From NCBI GenBank assembly GCA_947588605.1, contig CANPYK010000005.1:1-64000 (forward strand): a stretch of 64,000 nt of DNA. The letters run 5' to 3'. The first letter of the stretch is position 1. The number at the start of each line of letters is the position of its first letter. The position numbers and the translations under genes are program-made. Below are positions 52,327-61,094 of this stretch, piece after piece. The notes under the pieces are model-generated. The model saw only the letters and a list, made by a program, of their open reading frames with translations, ran no database searches and had not been told where the DNA came from. The stretch is from an uncultured Oscillospiraceae bacterium. GTDB lineage: Bacteria > Bacillota > Clostridia > Oscillospirales > Oscillospiraceae.

Positions 52327-54927
52327 TTACTGAGTGACTCCGGGGTTGATGACGATGAGGACAACCTTCGCGTCAGCGGCGGTAGCTTCCTTGTTGAAGT
52401 ACAGACTCACGGTGTCGTCAACTTCAACGAAGTCAGGCTCGTAAGTGAACAGGACACTAGAGGTCCTGTTGACAACAACGCAGGCATCGACCAGATTGTA
52501 CTGTGTATTGGTCCCTTCGACCTCGACAATGACGAAGGAGTTGTCAACAACCTTGACTTTGCCGCTCTTGCTGTTGGCTGCGGCAACAGGAGTTGCGCTT
52601 TCAAGAGCGCCTTCCTTAAGCTCCAGGTTGAACACCTTGCCCCTATTGGCATCGGTCAGATCCGGAATGTTTGTTTTCGCAGTGTACTCAGTCACAGCGG
52701 TGCCGGTATAGAAGGAGTGGGCAACTCCGTCAGCAGTCTCTTCACCCTTGCCGAGATAGATGGCGTAGTTCACAGGAATAGTGGGCTCAACGTAGTCGTC
52801 AATGATGATAATGGTCGAGACAACATTGGTGGTACCCTGCATGATAACGATCGCTTTCTTCGTGGCCGCGACGACCGGGAACCCGGAGATGCCGGTGTAA
52901 GTGGAGATCGTTGCACCGTCTTTATTCTTGTTCATAGTGAAGGTGGTGACAACCGTGTTGCTGTTCGCATACTTGCCAGTCGTAATCTCAGACTTGTTCT
53001 TCTCGAGGGTCACCTGATCAAGAGAAAGATTTTCACCGAGGCAGTAATCGCCGTCCACATCATAGTACGGATAAACACCGGGAACAAACTCAGCGTCATT
53101 CCATGTGGTCTTGCCATCCGCCGCCTTAGTGGTCGATTTAACTACAGTCGTGGTGGGAGCGCCCTTCTTGTTCGCATAGACCCATCTGCCATTGATATCC
53201 TTGGTGATCGCCAGATCGACCACGGAAACCTTACCGTCAGAAAGGCTGATGACCTTCGCCTGAGCCTTAGCGTCAATATCCTTGCCATTGGTCCCAAACA
53301 GGTCGTCGCCATCTGTCTTGTCAGCGCCCTCAGCGGCCACATCAAGCACGTAGACATATTTGGTCTCGGGGTCGTCGACCTTACCGGCAGCGACGGCTAC
53401 GATATAACCGTAGTTGTCCAGATAATAGGTGTTGGTAACAGGGGGAGTTGCAAGCTTGAGTTCGGCCGTGGTCCCAATGGTAAGATTGTTGTTGTTCTTG
53501 GAAAGAGTATAGGCTTCTCCGTCAACGCGGACATAGGCATTGTTGGAACCGACGGCGGTGATCACACCGCTGATGGAGTTGGCGAGGGTAACGACCTGAA
53601 CCTGCTTGCCAGCCTCACCGTCCTTATCGACGGTGTAGAGAACGACGTTGCCCTTCTTATAGGCGTCGGTCACGTAAGTGTACTCTCCGCTGGCACCAAG
53701 CTTGATATAAGCGGGCTGAGCATCGGTGGTGCCGGTGGCGGGGACCGCCTTTACAATGTCTGCGTCGGTGAGAACATCAACATAGGTGTTGACGATCACG
53801 GCCTTGAAGCTGTCAGTGCCCTTCTTGTAGATCTCAACAAGGCTTCCGTTGCCGCCCAGCGGAGTGGTTGTAGCAGTGGCAACGCTGTACTTACCAGCGG
53901 TAGCGTTGTAGGTTGTGTCAGAAACAGTTTCGCCGTCTTCGACGATCTCAAGGGAAATCTCCTTTACCTTGCTGCTGTAGCCAAGGGCGCTCATAAGCTC
54001 GGAGGCGGTAGGCGCCTTGCCCTCAAACTTGGCAACAGGCGTGCCGTCAATAACGACCTTGACATTCCCGTTCGCGGTGTAGGTGGTGGTGGGACGGCCA
54101 AACGCGTCGGTCGTGGTGTTCACGGACCTAAGTCCGTAGACTTTATCGCCAAGGGACCCAACAATGGTCTTAATCTCTTCGAGTTTGGCGTTGGTAACCC
54201 CTGTCCCCGGACTAACGAGAGCTGCCATGGCCTGCATCTCGCTGGACCCGCTGTAAACCACGATTTCCTTTTCTACACCATTTTCCGTACGCGTACCTTT
54301 TACCGTATAGTTAACAGCAACCGTGGTATCGACCTCGGACATCAGCGCGTTGAAGGCCATCTGGATCGCGTCGTCACGGGTGAGGGGCTCGGAAAGGTCC
54401 AAATCGTCAAGCTCCTTGAGCAGGCCGGACTTGGCGGCGTTCAGGCTGACGTCGATGGTCCAGTTGGGGCCGGTGTACTGGCCGTCAATACCCATGGCGA
54501 CCAGAAGCATCTTCGCGAACTGATGACCGGTGAGATCGCTGAGCGGGTCATACTTGTTGTTGCCAACACCGCCGATAATTCCGGCGGAAGCGCCGTAGGC
54601 AATGTAGCCGGCAGCCCAGTTTCCGGCAGGAACATCGTCAAAGGGACTGACGTTGTTGTCGAGGTACTTGGCGTTGCTTCCAAGGACGGTCTCAACAACG
54701 ATCTTGGCGCCCTGATCGCGCTTGAGAATCTCCTTGGGCGCAAGCTCGCCTTTCTCATTGCCGCCCAGGATTCCCAGCGCCGTCAGTACCTTCGCGGCGG
54801 TGGTGTGCTCGACATCATCCTTGTCGGTGTAATCATCGTAGTCGATCGCGCTCGCGGGAATCACGAGCACGCCGACTACCATGACTACCGCCAAGACCAA
54901 GCACAGGGTCTTTTTCAGAGTCTTCAT
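52327..54927 (-). CDS. S-layer protein with N-terminal SLH domains
   Basis: An 866-residue exported protein. Signal peptide 1-28 (MKTLKKTLCLVLAVVMVVGV onwards), followed by SLH repeats (about 36-185) with FDDVPAGNWAAGYIAYGASA then GIIGG and LTRDDAIQMAFNALM. A long Thr/Val/Lys/Asp-rich body forms the rest. The gene is visibly less GC-rich than its neighbours and uses codons such as aac, gtt and act more freely, as expected for a very highly expressed structural protein or a locus under different selection. It has a strong SD (GGAGG) and a strong terminator. It is probably a main surface-layer subunit bound to wall polymers through SLH. Confidence 0.88.
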   Translation of the reverse strand: MKTLKKTLCLVLAVVMVVGVLVIPASAIDYDDYTDKDDVEHTTAAKVLTALGILGGNEKGELAPKEILKRDQGAKIVVETVLGSNAKYLDNNVSPFDDVPAGNWAAGYIAYGASAGIIGGVGNNKYDPLSDLTGHQFAKMLLVAMGIDGQYTGPNWTIDVSLNAAKSGLLKELDDLDLSEPLTRDDAIQMAFNALMSEVDTTVAVNYTVKGTRTENGVEKEIVVYSGSSEMQAMAALVSPGTGVTNAKLEEIKTIVGSLGDKVYGLRSVNTTTDAFGRPTTTYTANGNVKVVIDGTPVAKFEGKAPTASELMSALGYSSKVKEISLEIVEDGETVSDTTYNATAGKYSVATATTTPLGGNGSLVEIYKKGTDSFKAVIVNTYVDVLTDADIVKAVPATGTTDAQPAYIKLGASGEYTYVTDAYKKGNVVLYTVDKDGEAGKQVQVVTLANSISGVITAVGSNNAYVRVDGEAYTLSKNNNNLTIGTTAELKLATPPVTNTYYLDNYGYIVAVAAGKVDDPETKYVYVLDVAAEGADKTDGDDLFGTNGKDIDAKAQAKVISLSDGKVSVVDLAITKDINGRWVYANKKGAPTTTVVKSTTKAADGKTTWNDAEFVPGVYPYYDVDGDYCLGENLSLDQVTLEKNKSEITTGKYANSNTVVTTFTMNKNKDGATISTYTGISGFPVVAATKKAIVIMQGTTNVVSTIIIIDDYVEPTIPVNYAIYLGKGEETADGVAHSFYTGTAVTEYTAKTNIPDLTDANRGKVFNLELKEGALESATPVAAANSKSGKVKVVDNSFVIVEVEGTNTQYNLVDACVVVNRTSSVLFTYEPDFVEVDDTVSLYFNKEATAADAKVVLIVINPGVTQ

Positions 54928-55091
54928 GTAGTGTTTCCTCCTTAATAACACCGCGGGTTTGGGCGGATCGGACTTTTCGCGGGTCGTAGGCGGCGGTTTT
55001 GGGGCGGGGCAGTGAAAATCCGCATTTTTGGAGGGCAAATTTTTCGGCGCTTGTGTCTTACGCGTGACTTTAACAGGAATTCCCAAATCAT

Positions 55092-55121
55092 TGACTTTTC
55101 TGTAGAGTGTATGGTATAATG
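55092..55121 (+). promoter_or_regulatory. Upstream promoter of the AOS/SDR operon
   Basis: TTGACT, an 18-bp spacer and TATAAT lie about 120 bases before the first start codon. A second candidate lies downstream at about 55179-55207 (TTGACA, 17 bp, TACATT). Confidence 0.55.
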
Positions 55122-55178
55122 AAAAGTTTATCTTTCTATCTGCGCCGGACATATTTCTTAAAAATGTCGCATTAATCT

Positions 55179-55207
55179 TGACAATGGCGCTTTTTTGCGG
55201 TACATTA
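55179..55207 (+). promoter_or_regulatory. Downstream promoter of the AOS/SDR operon
   Basis: TTGACA, 17-bp spacer, TACATT, ending about 35 bases before the start codon. Confidence 0.6.
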
Positions 55208-55243
55208 TGAGAGATTACATAAAATCAAAAGGAGGGCACACCT

Positions 55244-56431
55244 ATGATCGATATATTCAAAAAACTGGAGCACGGCAACGTCCAGGCCGCCGAGGCGCGG
55301 CGGCAGGGGGTCTACCCCTATTTCCACGCGCTGGAATCCCGGCAGGACGTGGAGGTCATCATGGAGGGCAAGCGCCGCATCATGCTGGGGTCCAACAACT
55401 ACTTAGGGCTGACCACCAACCCCGAGGTCATCGAGGCCGGCGTCAAGGCCATCGAGAAATACGGCACCGGCTGTTCCGGCTCCCGGTTTTTGAACGGCAC
55501 GCTGGAGCTCCACCTGGAGCTGGAGGACAAGCTGGCCAAATTCCTGGGCAAGGAGGGCGTTGTCACCTTCTCCACCGGGTTCCAGTCGAACCTCGGCATC
55601 ATCTCCTGCGTGGTGGGCCGGGGGGATTACGTGATTTGCGACCGGGAGAACCACGCCAGCATCTACGACGGCTGCAAGCTCTCCTACGGCACCATGCTCC
55701 GCTATCACCACGCGGACATGGCGGACTTAGAGCGGCAGCTCCAGAAGGTCCCCGACGAGGCCGGCGCCCTCATCGTCACCGACGGCGTCTTCTCCATGGG
55801 CGGCGATATCGCCAAGCTCCCGGAGATCGTGGCCCTCGCCAAGAAGTACGGCGCGCGGGTGATGGTGGACGACGCCCACGCCCTGGGCGTCATCGGCAAG
55901 GGCGGCCGGGGCTCGGCCAGCTACTTTGGCCTTGAGAAGGATGTGGACATCTACATGGGCACCTTCTCCAAGTCCCTGGCGTCCCTGGGCGGCTACATGG
56001 CGGCGGACGCCAACGTGTGCGACTACGTGCGCCACGGCTCCCGGCCCTTCATCTTCTCCGCCTCCATCACCCCGGCCTCCTGCGCCACGGCCATGGCGGC
56101 GCTGGACCAGCTCATCCGGCACCCCGAGCTCGTGGATAACCTCCAGAACATCGCCGCTTACTTCCGCCAGCTTCTCAAGGAACGCGGCGTCAAGATCCGC
56201 GAGTCCCAAACGCCCATCGTGCCCATCTATACATACGAAATGGCGGACACCCTGCTCATCACCAAGCAGCTCTACGACGCCGGCGTCTATGTCAACTCCT
56301 CCATTCCCCCCGCGGTGGCCCCCCACGAGTGCCTCCTGCGCACCTCCCTCATGGCCACCCACACCAAGGCCCTGGTGGAGGAGGCCGCCGACATCATCCG
56401 GTCCGTCCTCCATCAAAACGGCCTATGCTGA
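55244..56431 (+). CDS. Alpha-oxoamine synthase, serine-palmitoyltransferase-like
   Basis: A 395-residue PLP enzyme that condenses an amino acid with an acyl thioester. It has NNYLGLTTNP, YGTGCSGSRFLNGTLELH, the ring-stacking H137 in ENHASIYDG, D210 and H212 in VDDAHALG, and the PLP lysine K243 in GTFSKSLASLGGYMAAD. The GTFSKS...GGY loop and the GTGCSGSRFLNGT block resemble serine palmitoyltransferases more than 2-amino-3-ketobutyrate ligase (GTLGKA type) or biotin BioF. The next gene is an SDR reductase, as expected for a 3-ketosphinganine-type pathway. No biotin or threonine-degradation genes are nearby. A Kbl-like activity remains the main alternative. Confidence 0.82.
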   Translation: MIDIFKKLEHGNVQAAEARRQGVYPYFHALESRQDVEVIMEGKRRIMLGSNNYLGLTTNPEVIEAGVKAIEKYGTGCSGSRFLNGTLELHLELEDKLAKFLGKEGVVTFSTGFQSNLGIISCVVGRGDYVICDRENHASIYDGCKLSYGTMLRYHHADMADLERQLQKVPDEAGALIVTDGVFSMGGDIAKLPEIVALAKKYGARVMVDDAHALGVIGKGGRGSASYFGLEKDVDIYMGTFSKSLASLGGYMAADANVCDYVRHGSRPFIFSASITPASCATAMAALDQLIRHPELVDNLQNIAAYFRQLLKERGVKIRESQTPIVPIYTYEMADTLLITKQLYDAGVYVNSSIPPAVAPHECLLRTSLMATHTKALVEEAADIIRSVLHQNGLC

Positions 56432-57225
56432 AGGAGAAAAAGGTCGCCCTGGTCACCGGCGGGTCCAGCGGCATCGGCCTCGCGGCGGTGAAGGCCCTCT
56501 CGGAGGCCGGCGTCACGGTCTATGAGACGAGCCGCCGGGAGATCGCCCTTCCCAACGCCGTCCACCTCCCCGGCGACGTCACCGACGAGGCGGCCATGGC
56601 GCGCGTCGTGGACACCGTCCTCGAAAAGGAGGGGCGGCTGGACATTCTCGTGTGCTGCGCGGGCTTCGGCATCTCCGGGGCGGTGGAATTTACGGACCTT
56701 ACGGCGGCGAAACATCAGCTGGAGGTCAACCTCTTCGGCGTGGTCAATGCCGTGAAGGCCGTCCTGCCCCATATGCGCTCCCGCAAGGCGGGGCGGATCG
56801 TGGTGGTCAGCTCCGTGGCCGGGGCCATTCCCATCCCCTTCCAGACCTACTACTCCGTGTCCAAAGCGGCGCTGAACGCCTACGTCTCCGCCCTGCGCAA
56901 TGAGGTCCGCCCCTACGGCGTCACCGTCACCGCCGTCCAGCCCGGGGATATCGCCACGGGCTTCACCGACGCCCGGGAGAAATCCCCCGCCGGCGACGAC
57001 GTTTACGGGGGCCGTATCGCCCGGTCCGTTTCCCGTATGGAGCGCGACGAGCGCAACGGCATGAAGCCCGAGGCCGCCGGGGCGTACATCCGCAAACTAT
57101 CCCTCCGCCGCACTGTCCCCCCCGCCTCCACCATCGGCATAAGCTACAAGGTGCTGGTGGCGCTTGCCCGCCTTTTGCCGGGGAGGCTGGTAAATTGGGT
57201 GGTGTATTTGATGTACGCGAAATAA
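56425..57225 (+). CDS. Short-chain dehydrogenase/reductase, candidate 3-keto-long-chain-base reductase
   Basis: A 266-residue classical SDR. TGGSSGIG (11-18) binds the cofactor, CCAGFGISG is the NAG-like motif, and the catalytic S130, Y143 and K147 lie in VVVSSVAG and YYSVSK. The hydrophobic C terminus (VLVALARLLPGRLVNWVVYL) could associate with the membrane, as 3-ketodihydrosphingosine reductases do. The ATG overlaps the upstream stop by 7 bases with no own SD, so translation depends on the AOS gene. Confidence 0.85.
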   Translation: MLKEKKVALVTGGSSGIGLAAVKALSEAGVTVYETSRREIALPNAVHLPGDVTDEAAMARVVDTVLEKEGRLDILVCCAGFGISGAVEFTDLTAAKHQLEVNLFGVVNAVKAVLPHMRSRKAGRIVVVSSVAGAIPIPFQTYYSVSKAALNAYVSALRNEVRPYGVTVTAVQPGDIATGFTDAREKSPAGDDVYGGRIARSVSRMERDERNGMKPEAAGAYIRKLSLRRTVPPASTIGISYKVLVALARLLPGRLVNWVVYLMYAK

Positions 57226-57530
57226 TCATTTTTCGAGCCCGCTCTGTCCTCCCACCTTCGCTTCCCCCCTGCCCCCCTCCTACGAGGAGGGGGCTTTTAA
57301 ATGGTTTGCGCCGCTATGCGGCGCATTCTTTGATTTGCCCGCTGCGGCGGGGACGACCCTTCCGGCGCTTCGCGCCACCTCCCCTGAAGGGGAGGCTAAA
57401 GGGCGGGTTTAGAACCCGCCCCTACAGTTTTAAGTTGCGTTCAATTTATGCCGTAGGGGCCGCCTCTCTTGGCGGCCCGTGTTTCTTTTTTGTAATGATT
57501 TGTAAGCCGATTTTCATGGTTTTTTCAAGC
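57226..57530. repeat. Mosaic repeats after the AOS/SDR operon
   Basis: No gene. It holds a CTCCTACGAGGAGG module (about 57252-57290), a 'gcgccgctatgcggcgc' hairpin, 'ggcgcttcgcgcc', GGGCGGGTTTAGAACCCGCC (57402-57421) and a 'cgccgtaggggccgcc' module (about 57450). A TATAAT near 57538-57543 may be the -10 box of the next gene; no clear -35 box was found. Confidence 0.7.
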
Positions 57531-57565
57531 CGGCGCGGTATAATAAGGAAAAAGGGGGAGTTGTC

Positions 57566-59446
57566 ATGAAAAAGACGCTGTCGTTCATTTTGGCGCTTGC
57601 GTTGGCGCTGTCTCTCGCGGCCTGCGGGACGGGGGAGGTCCCGGCGGGGTCCTCCGCGCCCTCGGTGCCGCCCGCGACCGTGCCCGGCGAGCCCACGCGG
57701 CCCGGCGAGCCCACGCAACCCGCGGAGCCTCCCATCACCGCGCCCCACTTCACCCGCGAGGAGTTTCCCCGCCTGGACGGGTCCACCTCCACCGCGCCCC
57801 TGGCCGTGGCCATGGCGGCGCTGATGCTGGGCGAGAGCGAGGAGGACGTGAAGTCGCTCATCAGCTTCAACCGCACCACCAACTCCTACTATAACCTCCT
57901 CTACGGCAGCGCAGACCTCCTCATCGTCAGCGAGGGGAACGAGGAGGTCTACGCCGAACGGGAGCGCATGGGCTTTGAATGGGAGCAGACGCCCTTCGCC
58001 ACCGACGCCTTCGTCTTCGTGGTGAACGAGGCAAACCCGGTGGAGTCCCTGACCGTCGACCAGATCCGCAGGATCTACACCGGTGAGATCACCAATTGGT
58101 CCGAGGTGGGCGGCCCGGACGAGCCCATCATCCCCCTCCAGCGCAACCCGGAGGCGGGAAGCCAGTCGCTGATGGAGAAGCTCGTGATGCGGGGCACGCC
58201 CATGATGGAGCCGCCCACCCAATATGTAGCCACCTCCATGGGCGGGCTCATGGAGGCCGTCCGGGGCTATGACAGCTCCGCCGGGGCCATCGGGTACTCC
58301 GTCTACTACTACGCCGAGGAGATGCGCGCCGCCGAAGGGCTGAAGCTCCTGCGCGTCGAGGGCGTCGCCCCCGAGCCGGAGGCCATCCGCTCCGGGGCCT
58401 ATCCCCTCACCAACCCCTACTACGTGGTCCTCCCCGCCTCCGCGCCGGAGGGGTCCCCCGCCCGGGTCATCCGGGACTGGCTTTTGAGCGAGGACGGCCA
58501 GCGTCTGGCCGCCGGGCAGGGGTATGTGTCGGTCCTCGACCTGCCCACCGCGCCCCGGGACCCCGCGCCGGAGGTGGGCACGCGGCTTTTCCCGGAATTT
58601 ACCGGCGAGCTCGTCCCCGGCAGCTACGGCCTGCTCATCCCCTACGCCGGCCGGCGGCTGTCGGCCAACGAATTTGTGACCACCGGCTGTCTCTACGGCC
58701 TCATGACCCCCGAAGGGGCGGTGGTCATGGACCCGGTATGTACCGACGTCTGGGCCTGCGGGGACGTTCTGGTCCTCACCGAGGTCGTGGACGGCGAGAC
58801 CAGCGCGGCCGCCGCCGCTCTGGACGGGTCCTGGTGGACGGGCTTTGAGTACCTGGCCGCCTCCGGCTGGAACGACGGCGTGATCCTCTATAAGGAGGAC
58901 TCCGTCACCCTCCTGCGCCGGGACGGCGAAAACCTGGGCGCCTTTACCATGCAGGACCTGGGCATCACCGTAGAGCAGCTTGCCGTCATGCGCCAGGGCG
59001 CCCTGGAGGGCGGCGGCGGAGAGTGGCTGGGGGACAAGATCTCCGTTCTGTACCAATTTGACGGGGAGGACGGCGGCGTCCTCTACTTCGACCTTACCGA
59101 CCGGCAGCTCCACGAGATGTCCATGGACGACTGGGCGCTCCTCTACCCCTCCCGCCCGGAGAAGATCCCGCCGGTGGAGAACGCCTGGTACGTCTACGAC
59201 GAGCTCCTGGGCGAGGACGCCCCCGCCATCCTGGCAAGCCCCGACCCGGAGACCTACGCCACCTCCTACCTCTACGCCGACGGCACGCCCATCCCCGGCC
59301 TCGCCTCCGTCCCCCTCTCCCCCACCCAGTCCGTCCGCCTCCTCGGCGGCCTCATCGAGCACCTGGACGTCAACGTGGCGGAATATTTCGATTTGGACAC
59401 CATGGAGGTGGTCTTCCGCACGTACCTGGGGTTCGGGGAGGACTGA
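57566..59446 (+). CDS. PstS-like substrate-binding lipoprotein
   Basis: A 626-residue lipoprotein with lipobox LSLAAC (C20), a Pro/Thr/Glu-rich linker (25-60) and a PstS-like binding domain (about 65-345), with LDGSTSTAPLAVAMAAL, VNEANPVESLTVDQIRRIYT and GAIGYSVYYY. A C-terminal region (about 350-626) reads like repeated WG or beta-propeller-type segments (YGLLIPYAGRR, YGLMTPEGAVV). The loop LDGSTST resembles the phosphate-binding loop, but no pstCAB or phoU genes are adjacent, so it may be an orphan or a phosphate sensor. Phosphate specificity is inferred. Confidence 0.8.
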   Translation: MKKTLSFILALALALSLAACGTGEVPAGSSAPSVPPATVPGEPTRPGEPTQPAEPPITAPHFTREEFPRLDGSTSTAPLAVAMAALMLGESEEDVKSLISFNRTTNSYYNLLYGSADLLIVSEGNEEVYAERERMGFEWEQTPFATDAFVFVVNEANPVESLTVDQIRRIYTGEITNWSEVGGPDEPIIPLQRNPEAGSQSLMEKLVMRGTPMMEPPTQYVATSMGGLMEAVRGYDSSAGAIGYSVYYYAEEMRAAEGLKLLRVEGVAPEPEAIRSGAYPLTNPYYVVLPASAPEGSPARVIRDWLLSEDGQRLAAGQGYVSVLDLPTAPRDPAPEVGTRLFPEFTGELVPGSYGLLIPYAGRRLSANEFVTTGCLYGLMTPEGAVVMDPVCTDVWACGDVLVLTEVVDGETSAAAAALDGSWWTGFEYLAASGWNDGVILYKEDSVTLLRRDGENLGAFTMQDLGITVEQLAVMRQGALEGGGGEWLGDKISVLYQFDGEDGGVLYFDLTDRQLHEMSMDDWALLYPSRPEKIPPVENAWYVYDELLGEDAPAILASPDPETYATSYLYADGTPIPGLASVPLSPTQSVRLLGGLIEHLDVNVAEYFDLDTMEVVFRTYLGFGED

Positions 59447-59950
59447 GAAACCCCCTCAGTCATGGCCTGCGGCCGTGCCAGCTCCCCCAAAGGGGGGAGC
59501 TGACGGGCGGGTTTAGAACCCGCCCCTACAGTGCAAATTGCGTTCAATCCACGCCGTACGGGCCGCTGCCCACAGCGGCCCGCGTTGCAGGTTTCGGATT
59601 GCCTCCAGTCAACGCCGTAGGGGCGGCCTCTCTTGGCCGCCCGCGTTTCAGGTTTCGGATTGCTCCCGATAAACGCCGTAGGGGTCGCCGTCTCGGCGAC
59701 CCGCGTTCCGATAACCTCCCATGTCGGTTGAATGGGATAACCTTCCAAATTCCCTGTAGGGGCGGGTTCCAAACCCGCCCGTGCCCACATTATGTGACGG
59801 AGCGGTTCCGATAAAACGCATCATCCCTGGTCTTAGTGCCCCCTCCTCGTAGGAGGGGGGCAGGGGGGTAGCGAAGGTTGAGGTTTTTGAGCTGTATCAT
59901 AGACGCACCCACCCTGCCCATCGCTGCGCTTGGCCACCCCTCCCGGAGGG
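59447..59950. repeat. Mosaic repeats before the coat genes
   Basis: No gene. Modules: GGGCGGGTTTAGAACCCGCC (near 59503), three or more 'cgccgtaggggycgcc' type units (near 59549, 59613, 59676), GCGGGTTCCAAACCCGC (near 59763), CTCCTCGTAGGAGG (about 59838-59880) and the 'ggagggagaggct' arm near 59945. Confidence 0.73.
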
Positions 59951-59962
59951 AGAGGCTCCAAT

Positions 59963-59989
59963 AAAAAACCGGGAGGTCTCCCCTCCCGG
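59963..59989 (-). terminator. Terminator of the coat-protein pair
   Basis: CCGGGAGG (59969-59976) pairs with CCTCCCGG (59982-59989), followed on the minus strand by TTTTTT. Confidence 0.88.
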
Positions 59990-60007
59990 CTTTTTCGTGT
60001 GCTCCCC

Positions 60008-60256
60008 TCAGTTCGCGCTTGTAAACTTCTGCTTGACCTGGTCGATCTTGGACTGGGGGACGTTCTGGGTGGCGTACCAGCCCTTTTGGGTCATCTGCTG
60101 GTAGATGGCGTCCTGCATACACAGGGCGTCGGTGAGGGAGTCCTTGAAGGCGCAGTTGACCTTCGGGGTGCCGGACTCGATGGCGCCGTGCATATAGAGG
60201 TCGCAGACGCCCTTGGTGGTGAGAAGGATGTTCTCCATGATAGTCTTGTCGTCCAT
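60008..60256 (-). CDS. CotF-family spore-coat protein
   Basis: An 82-residue protein resembling the coat F domain: MDDKTIMENILLTTKGVCDL, GAIESGTPKVNCAFKDSLTD, and YQQMTQKGWYATQNVP near the end. Proteins of this family are made in the mother cell and join the spore coat. ATG 60256 follows AGGAGGTGA. It lies 13 bases after a smaller related gene. Confidence 0.88.
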   Translation of the reverse strand: MDDKTIMENILLTTKGVCDLYMHGAIESGTPKVNCAFKDSLTDALCMQDAIYQQMTQKGWYATQNVPQSKIDQVKQKFTSAN

Positions 60257-60269
60257 GCCTGTCACCTCC

Positions 60270-60443
60270 TTACACCAGCGCGTAGAACCGGCCGAAGATC
60301 TGGCGGTTCTTGTCCACCAGCTGCTGGGCCTGGGCCTTGAGCTGGGGGTCCTGCAGGGTGTTCACGGCGTCCTGACACTGCTTGGAGAGAAATTCAGCGT
60401 GTCCCAGGGCGTCTTCGATATAGAGCAGCTCTTTTTCGCTCAT
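60270..60443 (-). CDS. Small helical protein paired with CotF (57 aa)
   Basis: A 57-residue frame starting MSEKELLYIEDALGHAEFLS and ending FGRFYALV. The composition and the heptad-like QLKAQAQQLVDKN helix fit the short N-terminal partner often found before CotF proteins. GAGGTGAT precedes the ATG. A sporulation-type promoter may lie just upstream. Confidence 0.72.
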   Translation of the reverse strand: MSEKELLYIEDALGHAEFLSKQCQDAVNTLQDPQLKAQAQQLVDKNRQIFGRFYALV

Positions 60444-60460
60444 AAGAAATCACCTCGCTG

Positions 60461-60490
60461 TCAGTATGACCGCAAAGCGCCCGATTATGC
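60461..60490 (-). promoter_or_regulatory. Possible sporulation sigma-E/sigma-K promoter
   Basis: On the minus strand the -10 region reads CATACTGA and a GCATA lies 17 bases upstream, close to the sigma-E/sigma-K pattern. No vegetative promoter was seen before the coat pair. Confidence 0.35.
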
Positions 60491-60552
60491 GCCGGCGCTG
60501 GGACATATATGAAATTTTCCCGGAATATACTGGCGGTGAGAGGTGAGGAACT

Positions 60553-61026
60553 ATGAAATGGAAACCGAAAAAGCTGGCGGTCTGCCTGCTCATCCCGCTC
60601 ATCGTCGGCGGCGTGGCGGCGGCGCTGTCCATGTCCGGCATGAAGGCGTTCGACGCGCTGGAAAAGCCCGCCCTGACGCCGCCGGGGTGGGTCTTCCCGG
60701 TGGTCTGGACGGCGCTCTACCTCATGATGGGGCTGGCCTCGTATCTGGTGTCCGAGAGCGGCGCTCCCGCCGACGCCGTCAGCGCGGCGCTGACGGTGTA
60801 CGCCTGTCAGCTGTGCGTCAATTTCTTCTGGCCCATGCTCTTTTTCCACTTTGAGCTGTACTTATTCTCCTTCTTCTGGCTGGTGGCCCTCTGGTTCATG
60901 GTCCTGGCGACCTTCGCCATCTTCCGCAAGCTCCACAAAACGGCGGGCCTCCTCATCCTGCCCTACCTCCTCTGGGTGACCTTCGCGGGCTACCTCAACC
61001 TGGGGGTGTATCTGCTGAACCGATGA
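60553..61026 (+). CDS. tspO: TspO/MBR-family membrane protein
   Basis: A 157-residue protein with five membrane helices. It has the TspO pattern: KPALTPPGWVFPVVWTALYL on the first loop, a LASYLV helix, CVNFFWPMLFFHFELYLFSF, and a closing LPYLLWVTFAGYLNLGVYLLN. TspO binds porphyrins and related molecules; the role here is unknown. GAGGTGAGG precedes the ATG. Confidence 0.9.
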   Translation: MKWKPKKLAVCLLIPLIVGGVAAALSMSGMKAFDALEKPALTPPGWVFPVVWTALYLMMGLASYLVSESGAPADAVSAALTVYACQLCVNFFWPMLFFHFELYLFSFFWLVALWFMVLATFAIFRKLHKTAGLLILPYLLWVTFAGYLNLGVYLLNR

Positions 61027-61032
61027 ACGCGC

Positions 61033-61069
61033 GCGGCGCACGTTTTCACGAAACGCGCGCCGCTTTTTT
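61033..61069 (+). terminator. Terminator of tspO
   Basis: A 13-bp stem with one mismatch (61033-61045 with 61051-61063) followed by TTTTTT. Confidence 0.88.
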
Positions 61070-61094
61070 ATTCCACTTTACCGGACGTAATGTT

